Source of the DNA: Diprion similis | Taxonomy: Eukaryota > Arthropoda > Insecta > Hymenoptera > Diprionidae | DNA: 64,000 nt | Direction: 5' to 3' | Assembly: GCF_021155765.1 (NCBI RefSeq) | Contig: NC_060109.1 | Location: 3,869,001-3,933,000, forward strand | Notes under the pieces: generated by a model | What the model saw: only the letters and a program-made list of their open reading frames with translations | What the model was told of the DNA's origin: nothing | The model's database searches: none | Shown: positions 1 to 11,662 of the stretch, one piece after another | How positions within the stretch are numbered: position 1 is the first letter of the stretch | How the letters are laid out: each line of letters opens with the position of its first letter | Translations under genes and position numbers: made by a program

Positions 1-405
1 ATGCATTATCTCGTTTATTATTGATTTCTGCATTCAAACAATCGCAAACGAAATTGTTGATAATGAAAATTGCTACAACCATGGTTTTTATCGTTTTTTT
101 CCATAGGATTAATATTTTTTTTTCATTTAGACCCGGAAAGAGGTGGGGGTGAAACTTATTTACAGTGTCATCTTGTTTATTATTGATTTTTTCGTATAAA
201 AAGCAATAAACGAACTTGTTGAAAATTAAATTTGCTGCAACTACAGTTTTCATCTTTTTTCCTCTACGATCGATATTTTTTTATTCGGACCCGCAAAGAG
301 GTGGGGAAGAAATGAAATTAAAGGGTTAAAAGAGTTATCTCGTTTATCATTGATTTTTTCGTATAAATGACCATAAACGAAATGATTGATAATGAAATTT
401 CCTGG
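1..405. repeat. Diverged tandem repeat, period about 163 bases, 2.4 copies
   Basis: The phrase CTCGTTTATTATTG recurs near 10, 172 and 338 (with small changes). It is followed each time by an AAACGAA-TTGTTGATAATGAAA stretch and, in the first two copies, by a GACCC-G-AAAGAGGTGGGG stretch. The third copy stops near 405. AT-rich and non-coding; no other feature is visible up to 1.2 kb except AT-rich intergenic sequence. Confidence 0.75.
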
Positions 406-1227
406 TTACTGAGAAATTGAATTTACAAATTACACGCAGCTTATGGAAACTAAAGTAACTCTGTATTTTGTATGTGTTTATTTTATGAAAAATGACGCCA
501 AAGGTTCCGAAAAATTCACATTCGAGTAAAAATATAAAACAACCATTGTATAATTTTTTCAATACATTTAGGAAAGAATTCCGTGGGAAATGGTAAATTT
601 TGTGCGCGGTCGCGGGACGCTCGGATTTGCTCGAGATCTCGCACGCTGCCTGCCCGGCACCCCGCGCGCTATACGACTTATCCCCGCCATTGTGATGCAC
701 GCATCCTGAAACAGGGCGTCGGTACCAAATTCATTTATAAAAGGCTTATAAAATTATGACGTAAATTTTTTTCGAAAGGTGATGAATAACTACTACTTGT
801 ACTTTCAATAATTTTTTTTGTTAGCGATATTTTTTTAGATATGCTGACTTTCAACAAATACAGTATTTCTAAAACCGTTGGATTTAAAGATTTGGTGTAA
901 TTTATAGGATATCTTTAACTAATAGTACAAGCTGGTAAATTTCGAAAAATGTCTGGGTTTCAGCTCTTTTCTTGAAAACAAAAACAATCCATGACGTGAC
1001 CTACAAACACAACTTACCTACTACGCGCTATACTCCAAATCCACATAAAATATGATACAGATACAAATGTAAGCTATTGAATAATAATAGTTTGCAATTT
1101 ATACTCGTTTGAAATAATATAAAAGCACGATTACTTGGTAAAATTTATCAACGTTAAGAGACCCAAAGATGTCAAATTTATAATCCGGATGCTTCGACTA
1201 GCTTCGACGCTGAGAGCAATAGTATAT
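406..1227. other. AT-rich intergenic sequence
   Basis: No reading frame with recognisable protein content, no structured repeat and no RNA gene was seen. A GC-rich island near 600-700 breaks the otherwise AT-rich composition; the minus-strand reading frame across it has no recognisable motif and looks like chance. Confidence 0.5.
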
Positions 1228-1340
1228 TGTGTAGCCAGTGCGTGAAGCAGGCGATATCCGACGAGTGTGAAGTTTGCAGCAAGAGCTGGCAGGCTGCAAT
1301 TACACGAGTCAGGTATCGCCTTCACACACTAGCTACACAC
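1228..1340. repeat. Short imperfect inverted repeat
   Basis: The arm at 1228-1258 (GTGTAGCCAGTGCGTGAAGC onward) is complementary, with a few mismatches and indels, to 1311-1340 (GGTATCGCCTTCACACACTA onward). This gives a stem of about 28 bases around a 52-base loop. It may be a remnant of a small fold-back element; no target duplication is clear. Confidence 0.5.
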
Positions 1341-1408
1341 GCTATTTTTTGTAACACATGCGTAGGAAAGTGTTATTTGACAGGCAAACTAACGCCAATC
1401 TGCAGCAA

Positions 1409-1540
1409 AAAATAAAGTATATCGAATGCGCGCATGAGCCACAAATCTTCCACAGCGGAAAATAGAGCATATCGAATCTGCGCATACGCCACGAATCTTC
1501 TACAGCGGAAAATAGAGCATATTGAATGTGCGCACGCGCC
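1409..1540. repeat. 50-base tandem repeat, 2.6 copies
   Basis: Units begin at 1409, 1459 and 1509, each starting AAAATA(A/G)AG(T/C)ATAT(C/T)GAAT and followed by GCGCA and CAGCGG blocks. The period is exactly 50 bases and the third copy is partial. Not a multiple of three, so the open frames crossing it are fortuitous. Confidence 0.8.
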
Positions 1541-1894
1541 AACTCTGTTATTCAGAAATAAGGCACTTCACGCACGTTACGTAAACCTCGAAAATGACAC
1601 TTATCAGGCAAGTGTTACAAAAAATCATAACGTTATATCGCACTCGCACGAAAAGCGGTTCAGCGGGGCACAGGAGGTATATGGCAACGTGTAGAGGGCA
1701 ATCGGAGCCCCCACTCCACTTACGATCGATTCAGTGGCACTCAAACGGTTTTTATCATTTTCAAGGGTATTTTAGTTTCACTCGCATCTCACTGTTCACC
1801 AATTGATTTTAGAAAAAAAAGTTCAATAACTTTTTGTGCATTATTCTTTTCTCTAAATCTTTTGTTCGAAAACTTTTTCCATATATTGATCCAG

Positions 1895-2334
1895 TTTTAC
1901 GTCCGACGTCCCGCCTCTCGTCTCTCCCACCTTCCTCGACGCTTGTCCTTACCTGCCATTCCCACACTCCATATCTTGTCATTCTATTTCCATCTTGCCT
2001 TACACCACTTGCTATCGCCCTTACCTTGCTATTTCGATCCCCCTCTACCCTGGATCTCGCTCATTTTCTCACGCAAAAGCCTCACTCTTATCCCAACGCT
2101 CTTACCTGTCACATTTAGCTTCAACTCCCGTTCCCCAAAAAACATTACCTCAATACTCCTCATCGACTTCACCCAATTTCCAAATCAAAATAAAAGTTAT
2201 AATCATTCTCTAATTATTGTTCTTTCCCTTCCGTTTCCTGAACGAAGACGGCGACGACTACGAACCAACAAAAATAGCACCCGAACCAACACCTCGGGTG
2301 GGTACATAGACTGCCGTCCCCCTGTACCGTAACA
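1895..2334 (+). mobile_element. Solo LTR, family A, copy 1 (Gypsy-like)
   Basis: A 440-base element almost identical, in inverted orientation, to 9032-9473. Its ends are T(T)TTACGTCC and CCGTAACA, matching TGTTACG...CGTAACA in the other copy, the TG...CA ends usual for LTRs. CCAG flanks it on both sides (1891-1894 and 2335-2338), a 4-base target duplication typical of Gypsy integrases. AATAAA near 2186 on this strand suggests plus orientation. The left end carries a G-to-T change in the terminal motif. There is no internal region or second LTR, hence solo LTR. Open frames inside it have no protein content. Confidence 0.75.
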
Positions 2335-2339
2335 CCAGT

Positions 2340-3423
2340 ATCGATTTATTGCGATTTCAACACTCAATTTATTCTTTTCACCCTTTTCCATACAAATGCA
2401 ACTTGTTAACATACATATTCGAGTTCACGTGGTGGAAATCTATATGTCTGCATACCTCACTTCGTCTCTACGTAAACTTGCCCATTTTCGAATATTCCCC
2501 TGGACTTAAATAGTCCGGTCAATTTAGACATCTCAAATTACAAAAATTCCGACAGAGTTGAATTTTGGTAGAGACCTTGGGTTTACCATTATGAAGAAAA
2601 AGAAAAAAGTCCCTATCGATCCCATGTGTGCTAAAAAAGTTATTCAAGGTCAAAGGTCAAAATTTTCGGTTTCTTCGATTTTTCTCGTTAACAGTTAATT
2701 TTATCAAAAAAGTAGTTCAGACCAAAATTGTAGATCATAAATTTATCCACAAAAATAGCCCCAATACTTTTTTTCCTAAGAATAATCATTCCTGAGATAT
2801 CGTGATTCCAAAAATCGAACGAGTTACATTCTATATAATATGCACGGATATACATAGTATATGTATCGTGTACTCCTTTTCAAGGTCCCTGACCTGTTGA
2901 AAAGGGCACCGTGTGAGTTCTTCCAAAGTGGATTGAATTTAATTTCTAATTTCAAGTGATAAACTTTAGGACCTCCTCGATTTTGGAAAACTTTCAGCCT
3001 AATAATGACTCGCCTTAAAAACCAATTTGCTAGCTCTCCGGACTTGGGTGATACCGAAGCCGTATTATCTGTGAACAAGGATTTCGCTGAGGTGCTCCCT
3101 TTTTGTCGACAACAACCCTTTTTAGGCCAATGCGACCGTCTTGGAGACACGCGGCGAAATCGTTGACACCTGTTCGGCAACACGGGATTACCAGTGTGCC
3201 CTTCTAATTACAGACTCGTGTTTTCCACGAGCTGTTTTCCTCTCGTTTTTGTTGTCTGTCTGCGTGCGTGGTGTTTGGGTGTTTTTGCCCTGTCTGGTTT
3301 CGTCGTGTTTATGGTTGCCCACCTTCAGGTGCTGGTCAGTGTCCTTGCCCGTTGTATGTATTGATATCAGCTGTCGCCCGAGAGTTAGGCTGACGGCTGT
3401 ATCGTTACAATATATACATAGTG
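2340..3423. other. Intergenic sequence without a supported gene
   Basis: Both strands were read. Frames of 100-130 codons between 2.8 and 3.5 kb have no recognisable motif and overlap on opposite strands, so they look like chance frames. The right end is an AT-rich microsatellite-like run that serves as the target of the next element. Confidence 0.5.
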
Positions 3424-3427
3424 TATA

Positions 3428-5577
3428 CAGGGTGTCTCTAAATTGCCTCCCACGGACTAGCCAGCGTATTACGTCGCTAAAATCCAACCGAAAATTCCTT
3501 TACCGGAACTTCGTACGACGCATAGTTTTTGAATTATAAGCGATAGCGCTAGGCCAATCCGAGTGCAGCTTTTCGTCCGGATTTGCCGCCACAGAAATTG
3601 CCGTTTTGTTTGTCTCGGTAAATTATGATTATTTTTTTACAAATCAAATATCGGCACTTCTCCTCTCTCGCTGCTGAACCCCTCTCCGGCGCTGGCGACC
3701 AGTATTGTCGCCGCGGTATTGTTGCCGCGGTCCGTGTTGCTAGCCGCACACATACGGGTGCACACTCGTGTGTGTGAACAGAAGAGCATCCCCAGCTTGA
3801 TTAGACTACGAAACACACATCTACGAGTGAAAATAAAAATAAATCGCCAAATAAATCATGGAATGTAAGATTCAATATTATTAAACACTCCCCAATCATC
3901 ACTGTATGCATAATAGGGATTTCAACTGATCAGTATACCGTGAAAATTTATAATTATTTATTTTATCGAGGTAGCTTGCAATCTTTGAAATAATGCTTCC
4001 CGTACTTTTTCAGTGAACAGAAATGCAACAGAAATTTTGCAGCCGAAAATTTTCACTAGTGTTAAATTGAATCATCGACATCAGTTTTTTGAGTGATGCG
4101 GATCCAGAGTGGCTACTTATTTTGAAATTATTGAGATCAGTGCTGTACAATTTGGCTGGTTTGATCGATTAAAATGGTCAACCTGGTTAATTAGCCCTCG
4201 GTTTAGCTGGGTAATTCGGCGGACTCTTTTGACAGAAATATTTTTCTGCAGAACGTTGTTCTACAGAATATGTTGATACCGATAGTATTCCATAGAACAC
4301 ATATTCAGAGCAATCATCGACTTCTGAAGATCGTAGATTTAACCGTCAATTTCGTAGTTTGATTCAATACGACTCATTTTTATTTAATTTGAATCATTAA
4401 TGTTGAATTTATGAGTGTGTTGAACGTGTGTTGTGTGAAACTAGAAGACTCTTCTTCATAAATATTTCTGTAGAAAAATATTCTGTAGCAGAATTGTTCT
4501 GTAGACTAATTTATGCAGAATAATTGCTGATGCGAATTTTTAATTCTTTACTGGAGGGAAATGTTCTGTACAAAGGAGTCTGCAGAACATAAACACTTAT
4601 CCTATGGGGCTAATTTTTGTGGAATCGGTCCTCATTCTTCGAGGTTAATTTGGAGAAACGAACTTGTAGGACTACCGCTTGTTAGAACGAACCTTCAGAA
4701 GCGGAAGAGCAATTCGGAATTTGGAATTACAACCTTAAGGGGGGAAACCAGTTTAGGAGGCCGAAATTTTGGTGATTTTCGTGAATTTCTTTAACAGGGA
4801 TGGAATGATGAGAATTTGTTGAATATTGGAGGATAATTTATTCATGTTTTGAAGTATACTTTGTAATTTTCTCAAGTCATTTCCGTCGGAAATAGTGGAG
4901 CTAGAAACTGCTGTCCATGGACGATCGCCATCCGAGTTATTTACTGGTGAGCATTCCTGAAGTGACAATTTTTATTTGTAATCATTGCATTTTTTTTTTT
5001 TTTGCATTAACAACATATTTCCTTAGAATATATCCTCGATAAAATAAATAATTATAAACTCTCACGGCGTACTAATCAGTTGAAATCCCTTTTATGCATA
5101 CAACGATGATTGAGGAATATTTAATAATATTGTATCTGACATTCCATGATTTATTTGGCGATGTATTTTTATTTTCACTCGTAGATGTGTGTTTCGTAGT
5201 CTAATCAAGCTGGGGATGCTCTTCTGTTCACACACACGAGTGCGCACCCGTATGTGTGCGGCTAGCAACACGGACCGCGGCAACAATACCGCGGCGACAA
5301 TACTGGTCGCCAGCGCCGGAGAGGGGTTCAGCAGCGAGAGAGGGGAAGCGCCGATATTTAATTTGTAAAAAAATAATCATAATTTACCGAGACAAACAAA
5401 ACGGCAATTTCCGTGGCGGCAAATCCAGACGAAAAGCTGCACTACGATTGGCCTAGCGCTATCGCTTATAATTCAAAAACTATGCGTCGTACGAGGTTCC
5501 GGTAAAGAAATTCTCGGTTGGATTTTAGCGATGTTTCACGCTGACTCGTCCATGGGAGGCAATTTAGAGACACCCTG
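3428..5577. mobile_element. Fold-back DNA element with 544-base terminal inverted repeats
   Basis: Arms 3428-3971 and 5034-5577 are inverted copies of each other over their whole length, with scattered mismatches. Termini are CAGGGTGTCTCTAAATTG and its complement. TATA flanks both ends (3424-3427, 5578-5581), a 4-base duplication or a TA duplication within a TA-rich target. The 1,062-base centre has no recognisable transposase frame, so the element is non-autonomous. CAGGGTG ends with a TA-type target resemble mariner-like MITEs, but long arms like these also occur in other DNA transposon groups; the superfamily is not settled. Confidence 0.85.
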
Positions 5578-5702
5578 TATATGGTATATATTATAGTATA
5601 TGTATAGTATATATATGCCGATATACGTAGGATATATATATAGTCGGACATTTTATTTTTACATGCGATAACTGGCTGCGATACTACATCAGCAATTTTC
5701 AG

Positions 5703-6383
5703 AAGGGGTAAAGCAGCAGTATTGAAATTATTCGAAAAAAAAAAGATTTATCTGATTGCGCGAAAGTATTTAAAAAAATTGATTCTTCTCCGCAAACAAT
5801 AATCACAGCAGGAATTCGCTTCCTCCTTGCTGTTTTTGGAGCTCCAAAAAAAATATATTGTATAGACAAGTACAGCTATTTAACTTTTGTAAAAAATACA
5901 CGGAACAATAAACAAGTACAACTATCTTGTCTGCCTCCAACATCGGCTTCGGCTCAGCAACACTTGTATCGAGTCTACTATCAAGTTCAAATATGGCTTG
6001 GCAATCAATTGAACCCAGAAGATTGGGGTTGGCAATTAACAGATAATACTTTAGAACCGATTCAAGCTTTGCAGCCACCTGCTCCGGAAAAACTCCTTAA
6101 CACTATTTTTTGCAATTGCAAAGAAGGTTGTACTGCTAAATGTGGCTGTAGAAAAGTAGGATTACTTTGTTCACCAGCGTGTACTAATTGTCAAGGCCAG
6201 TCTTGCTCGAATGTTGATTTAAATACAGCAGGCGAGGATTCAGGTGATGTCAATAAAGAGATAGCTGACACACTTTCATTTGAACAATTTCTAAACATCC
6301 AGGAAGAAGAAAAAGAAGAAGAAGAAGAAATCGAAGAAGACATGCCTGTTGAAGTCGAATTTGAAGGATATGGAACAAATTGA
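5703..6383 (+). pseudogene. Last exon of a CXC (tesmin/TSO1-like) domain protein gene, with one frameshift
   Basis: A splice acceptor (AGCAATTTTCAG, ending at 5702) opens a coding stretch that reads GKAAVLKLFEK, then loses one base of frame in a run of ten A at 5735-5744. It then stays open from about 5745 to the TGA at 6381-6383. There is no in-frame ATG near its start, which fits an internal-to-terminal exon. The product contains LPPTSAS, a Trp-rich WLGNQLNPEDWGW segment and a Cys-rich block, CNCKEGCTAKCGCRKVG and then C-x3-C-x2-C-x4-C, the CXC metal-binding motif. It ends in an acidic Glu-rich tail. I recognise the layout from an uncharacterised arthropod protein family that is often multi-copy and may itself be carried by mobile elements; its function is unknown. 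The A-run break could be a true mutation or a sequencing slip. No upstream exons were identified. Confidence 0.7.
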
Positions 6384-7260
6384 AATATCGGTAAAAAAAA
6401 ACACGCCGAATACACTACCTCACAGGTGGTGTGGAAATATGTGCATATTATATAGAATCCCCTCAGCCTGTTATTTCACTCATTATATTTTGATTTGTGT
6501 ATTACGTTCATGAAGAAAAAATTGAACATCCTCTTTAAGGTAAGGCATATTCCAATAAAAAAAAACCACCTTGAACCAAGTAAAAGAATTATTAATACAC
6601 ATACAATTTTCATGGATCTTGTACCAACTTTTGAGTAATAAGTTTTGTAAGAATTGAAAATCAGTAGGCATGCATATTACTATACATAATTACTATTTTC
6701 ATTATTGAAATCGCTGTCATTATTTTCAATGTTCAATGAATTCTGCTCAACAGAAGTATTATTATATAACAGACATATGTGATGAAATCTTGTTTCGTAT
6801 TATTTTAGCATCTGAAAAGTCATCTTAGTACTACTAATGATGGAAAGTACTCATTAGGGACTTTCGGAGTAAATAAAAGATTTGAACCAAAACAACGCTC
6901 TCTATTGACTCGATTGATCATCAAGAGCTTCACAGAAGATGCGTCAAAAACAGTACCTGTGGGGCAAAAACTCAAACATTATCAGTAAGAGAATTGCTAT
7001 ACTGACATTGATACTGAGTTTTATAAACGTGCTAAAGCAGTTGCTCAGATTCAAAAATAATAATAAAAATATTAAAGTATATAACTATGAAATAACATGG
7101 ATTATCTATTTATTATAGCATCCCTTCACGAATTTTCAAAGAAATATCAAACGCAATACAATTGCTGTTTTCGGTGGAGTCAGATGCTACTTATTACTCT
7201 CCATAAAAGTTAGAAAATGGTATACCAATTACTACTTCAGGTAGTGTGTGGGAGCACTTT
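6384..7260. other. 3' flank of the CXC exon, no further gene seen
   Basis: AT-rich sequence with no recognisable frame on either strand. It presumably includes the 3' UTR of the CXC exon; no convincing poly(A) signal could be singled out. It ends at the AACT target site of the next element. Confidence 0.45.
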
Positions 7261-7264
7261 AACT

Positions 7265-10200
7265 TGTGACGTGGTATTTTATACTCCGTCACATGGTTTA
7301 AATATCGCACTTCTTATTTTCAGAATGTCGTAAAAAAGTAACGAAAACACGTCTGAGGCCAATACTCCAAAAAGAACAAATAATTAATTTCTAAGTGAGA
7401 CTTAATTATTAAGCTAATTCCTGTCTTTTTTTTATCTTTGTATCACACTACGAGAACTATCTTCAACGACGCCGCTTCGAGGGAACTGAATATCGCGAAG
7501 CAGAGGTCACGTACCGGGTCAACAGCCAACTATCGTCAACTGCCACAGATCGGATACCGCAAACTCAACTTCAGATGGATGCCTACCTAGATTGCGTATA
7601 GGGTCGTGCGTGAAGCACAACGAAGACCTCCGATCATTTAGACTTATCGGCCAGGAGCCGAACCATCGCTACAACGCCACTGCCGCATGGACGCATCGTA
7701 GACGGCGTACGGGGCTGTGCGTCAAAAACACAACAAAGCCTCCCGTCGCGGTACTTATCAGCCTGGAGCTGAACCAGCATAACACCTACTGTTCCGCCTA
7801 CTATACCGCAGAATCGTAGCTGTCTACAAACCTACGATTATCGAAGGACTGCATCGTGAGGACAGGCCCGAGAAATAGTGGTGGACCACGCCGGACTGAT
7901 GGTCTTAAGGATGGGAACCCTGCGTGTAAATCATCACCATCAGGAAGGCTCGGTGCAACAGTGCCGTAGGGCCTGCACCGAGTTGCAGTACCGAAGAGAT
8001 AGTCAGCGCGGGGAGTACTAACACTGCATAAGTTGACGACGGATCAATCACGAATTCTACAAAGTATCGATATCGCAACAGTGTGAGTAGGATCATCCTT
8101 CTCGTCGTCGTTTCTAGATCTTCTCGCACACATCGATGCCGCAATACCGTGAGGGGTAGACCTTCCCCTCTTGCGAGTATCGCAAGCAGCTGACCATAGC
8201 CCTCCCACATATCGCTCGACAGATCGATACTTCTCTACATGTCAACGTGGGAGGAGAAGACACCCAGGAATGGACTATCGCCCGTCTACACCTGTTGACC
8301 CGTACCACGTGACCCTCTGGCCCAATTATCGATCACCGAACACCGGAAAAGGATCACGTGACGAAATCTCGCCGAAAATCGACCGGGATCGTCAGGATCG
8401 CCGCTCGTCTCTTCACATTCTACGTTCAGCCTAGTTCACGACTAGACGTGTTTTCGCCTACCTTATTCTCGCTACCTTTCATAGTTTTTCACTTATATCT
8501 TAATTCAGTGCCTTCTATCTTTCCGCTTTTCGACTACCTGTTTCTACGCTTTTCCTGTATCTTCTATATTCGTAAGTGAGGTTTTTCTTTCTATTATGTG
8601 AAGCCACGAATTTACTTGCTTTATATCTTTTTCTCTCTTTTCTTACCTATTATCGATTTTCTCTCTTTTATCTCGCAGTTTGCTCTGCGTGAGCCACGTG
8701 GGCTCGTATCGTTTTCTCTTCTTACCTCTTATCTTATTCTCTCCCTTATTATCGAATATTGCAAGTAATTTCGCGACTGGTTAGTTTACTATTAATTTGT
8801 AGCAACTATTATCTATTTCCTTGATTTATCTCGTTTGAATAATTTTCTGATATCGCTGAATAGCAGCGCCTTACTTATGCTTTCGTAGAATATCTCTGAA
8901 TATCGTATCTTATTTGAAGCTCTGATTTATTGTTCTCAGTAGTGATTGTTAAATCAATTAGCTTATAAAGTCTCTAATTTTGTCTCTCATTTCGTTCTCG
9001 CTATCTAATATCTATTTTCTTTTTATCTCTTTGTTACGGTACAGGGGGGCGGCAGTCCATGTACCCACCCGATGGTGTTGGTTCGGGTGCTATTTTTGTT
9101 GGTTCGTAGTCGTCGACGTCTTCGTTCAGGGAACGGAAGGGAAAGAACAGTAATTAGAGAATGATTATAACTTTTATTTTGATTTGGAAATTGAGTGAAG
9201 TCGATGAGGAGTAGTTGAGGGAATGGTTTTGGGGAACGGGAGTTGAAGTTGAATGTCAGAGGTAAGAGCGTTGGAATAAGAGTAAGTCTTTTGCATGAGA
9301 AAATGAGCGAGGATACAGGGTAGAGGGGGATCGAAATAGCAAGGTAAGGGCGATAGCGAGTGGTGTAAGCCAAGATGGAAATAGGATGACAAGATATGGA
9401 GTGTGGGAATGGTAGGTAAAGACAAGCGTCGAGGAAGGTGGGAGAAACGTGAGGTGGGACGTCGGACGTAACATCTTTTATATTTTCTCAAATATCGTTT
9501 CTTTGATTTCTTAATATTTTTCTGATTTAATTATTATCGAATATCTTGGAGTATCGTAAGCGTACTGCGTGCGCGATCTTATATCGCTACGCGGTATAGC
9601 CGTTGTTCTTTTTTGACATTGGAGTATTGAACCGTACCGAATAACACCTTTTTCATGGCTTTCTTTGCTAATACCGATGTTACGTAGTTTGTCCGTAGAT
9701 CTCTAGTTTGTAATATATCGCATTATAACATTTTCTCTCTATAATACCTGTTCTTGACACGTCAAGATATCTATTTCTTGTTTACCGTAATTATAATATT
9801 TCGTCGTATCGCATATATCGCAAGCTAGAACCTACGTAATTCTTTTCTTTTGTAATTGCTATCGTAATTTCTTTTGTAATTTCTTTCATACCTGCTCTGT
9901 ATTATTTCGCTATATTTGATTATTTCTGACTTCACTTCAACTATCGAATTATCTAACTCACTTGCAATCGTTGACTTTTCTATTAATTGTAATATCTCTT
10001 GCTTCTCGTTTAACTGTAATATCTTTTGCTTTTGACTAACTATAATATCTCTTGTCTTCTTTTGCCAATTGTAGTCTTCCCGTATCTTCTATCTATTATC
10101 GTGCCTCATTATTTAACTACACATTGCTGCGATTATTCTGTATTTCTGTGATCATATTTTTCTTGCCATACTATGCTATTTGATTTGACTTGTAACAATT

Positions 10201-10677
10201 AGTTTAAGAACCTTAGATTGTGCATTGCATGCTAGCCTATTTCTATCTACTTTGTAAACTTGCTGATTGTTATATCGAGTAATAGTATCGCGATTACACC
10301 CGCTTCATACCGCTAAATCACTTGAATAATTGTATCGCTACCGTGTTATCTTTGAATTCTACTTTCTCTCTGGCTGTACTTGAAATTCTCTGCTTGTCTT
10401 TTCAATACAATTGATACTATTACCATTTTCTTCAATATTGTGTTTTATCGAATTGGATACGACCCCATCCCCTCTACCATTATCTTTATCAGCTGAGCAA
10501 GCTGTGCAAAACCGTCGTAGAATCTGATCTATTTCGTATATCTCATATTCTCTAATTATCGTATCTCTGACGCTACTGCGTCTGGCGCCCAACAATTGTA
10601 TCTTTTTCTAATTATCGTTTTATTTAGTGATCAGGTCAGTAACTCTATGTCCCCTTTTAAATAATAATCACGTTGCA
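7265..10677 (+). mobile_element. Large solo-LTR-like element, family B, copy 1
   Basis: It begins TGTGACGTGGTATTTTATAC and ends AATAATCACGTTGCA, i.e. TG...CA. It is flanked by AACT at 7261-7264 and 10678-10681, a 4-base target duplication. Without the family A insertion at 9032-9473 it is about 2.97 kb and matches 59079-62112 along its whole length. The first 30 bases can fold (TGTGACG...CGTCACA). The region 7.45-8.4 kb is GC-richer with imperfect internal repeats of about 100 bases; the rest is pyrimidine-rich. No protein frame is supported. TGGCGCCCAAC, a sequence usual for LTR primer-binding sites, lies at 10581-10591 about 90 bases before the end. It could be a solo LTR of a Gypsy element with very long LTRs, or an internally deleted LTR element. 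Confidence 0.7.
9032..9473 (-). mobile_element. Solo LTR, family A, copy 2, nested in family B element
   Basis: A 442-base inverted copy of 1895-2334. Ends are TGTTACGGTACAGG and GGACGTAACA; TCTT flanks both sides (9028-9031 and 9474-9477). Comparison with the uninterrupted family B copy near 60,805 shows the empty site directly, so the boundaries are well supported. The strand is set by the AATAAA seen in copy 1. Confidence 0.85.
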
Positions 10678-10681
10678 AACT

Positions 10682-11361
10682 ATACCAAAGAAGTGCTGAG
10701 AAAATAGAATCTACTGGCCAGGCCAAAAGTAATTCCGAAAACCGACAAACATCAAACTACCATCAGTGAAGGTCGAAACATTTGTTCAATGCTAGTTATA
10801 TCTTCAATTCTACTATTAACATACAGCCTCAACAGTCTCATAAGATCTTATCAATTTAATTATTCACAAGTGTCTCTCCCCCAAATTAAAACTAAATTCA
10901 AGAACTTGTTCATTTACAGGCCCAACCAAAATCTGTTGGCTAGAAGGGAATGTATCTCCATAGTCACAAGTCTGCCAATATTGAACAGAAACGTTTGCAA
11001 AACGCCGGAGGAAGCTCACGGTTGAAAATTTATCTGTGACTTCTTACATCAATTTATTTCCCTGCCTAAAATTATAAGAAGGAAAACAATTGGTAAAGTT
11101 ATCAGTATTATCTAGTGTACAATCATATCAGTGATCTTGAGTAGTCTTGCAAAATATAATGAATATTTTGGCTCCAATTATTGTTTTCTTTGTTCCTTTA
11201 TGACGGTTTTACAGCTTCTAAAAGATTTTTATAGGTTGTACCCTGGAAAATGCTCTTCGATTTTCAAGAGATGGAATGAAATAAAAGATATTTTTATTCA
11301 ACAATTACAAACTTAAAACCAAGAACGTCGATGATAAGACATTAAATTATTACCGACTTTA
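10682..11361. other. Intergenic sequence, nothing recognised
   Basis: Mixed-composition sequence between the family B element and the hAT-like MITE. Frames of 60-78 codons occur but none shows a domain motif, signal peptide or homologous copy in the window. Confidence 0.45.
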
Positions 11362-11369
11362 GCATCAGG

Positions 11370-11640
11370 CAGCCCTATGACACTCACGTACTTTGATTCC
11401 GTTAGCTGTGACCACATCGTGACTCTAATCAAACGCGGCGCCAGTAGTAACTTTGGCAGCGTACAGCGCCAACGACGTGAAGAAGAATTATTTTTACTCA
11501 TGGCGGTTCATTGTTTGCGTTGTCAGTGAGGCCCATATATGGAGTATTACATATATCGTGAGGCCTAAACTACAACTAGCGCCGCGTAGTGTCGGGGGTC
11601 ATTATGTAGACCCAAGCTCGGGTGAAGTGTCATAGGGCTG
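11370..11640. mobile_element. hAT-like MITE, 271 bases
   Basis: Terminal inverted repeats CAGCCCTATGACACT and AGTGTCATAGGGCTG are perfect over 15 bases. The octamer GCATCAGG flanks it exactly at 11362-11369 and 11641-11648. An 8-base target duplication with CAG...CTG ends is the hallmark of hAT transposition. The 240-base interior has no transposase, so it needs one in trans. Confidence 0.9.
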
Positions 11641-11662
11641 GCATCAGGTAAGATAATCATAT

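Noticed and set aside
347..700. 117-codon minus-strand frame in AT-rich sequence
   Set aside because: No domain or motif; it overlaps the end of a non-coding tandem repeat and a small GC-rich island.
1834..2332. Several overlapping frames (up to 156 codons)
   Set aside because: They lie in a solo LTR, whose second copy at 9.0-9.5 kb breaks the frames; Pro/Ser/Leu-rich composition reflects pyrimidine-rich DNA.
3141..3539. 132-codon plus-strand frame with hydrophobic content, and an opposite 99-codon frame
   Set aside because: Both strands are open at the same place, no known motif, and the plus frame runs into the fold-back element arm.
7592..8579. Frames in the GC-richer part of the family B element
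   Set aside because: The same frames in copy 2 (59.4-60.4 kb) differ by indels and shifts, so they are not under coding constraint.
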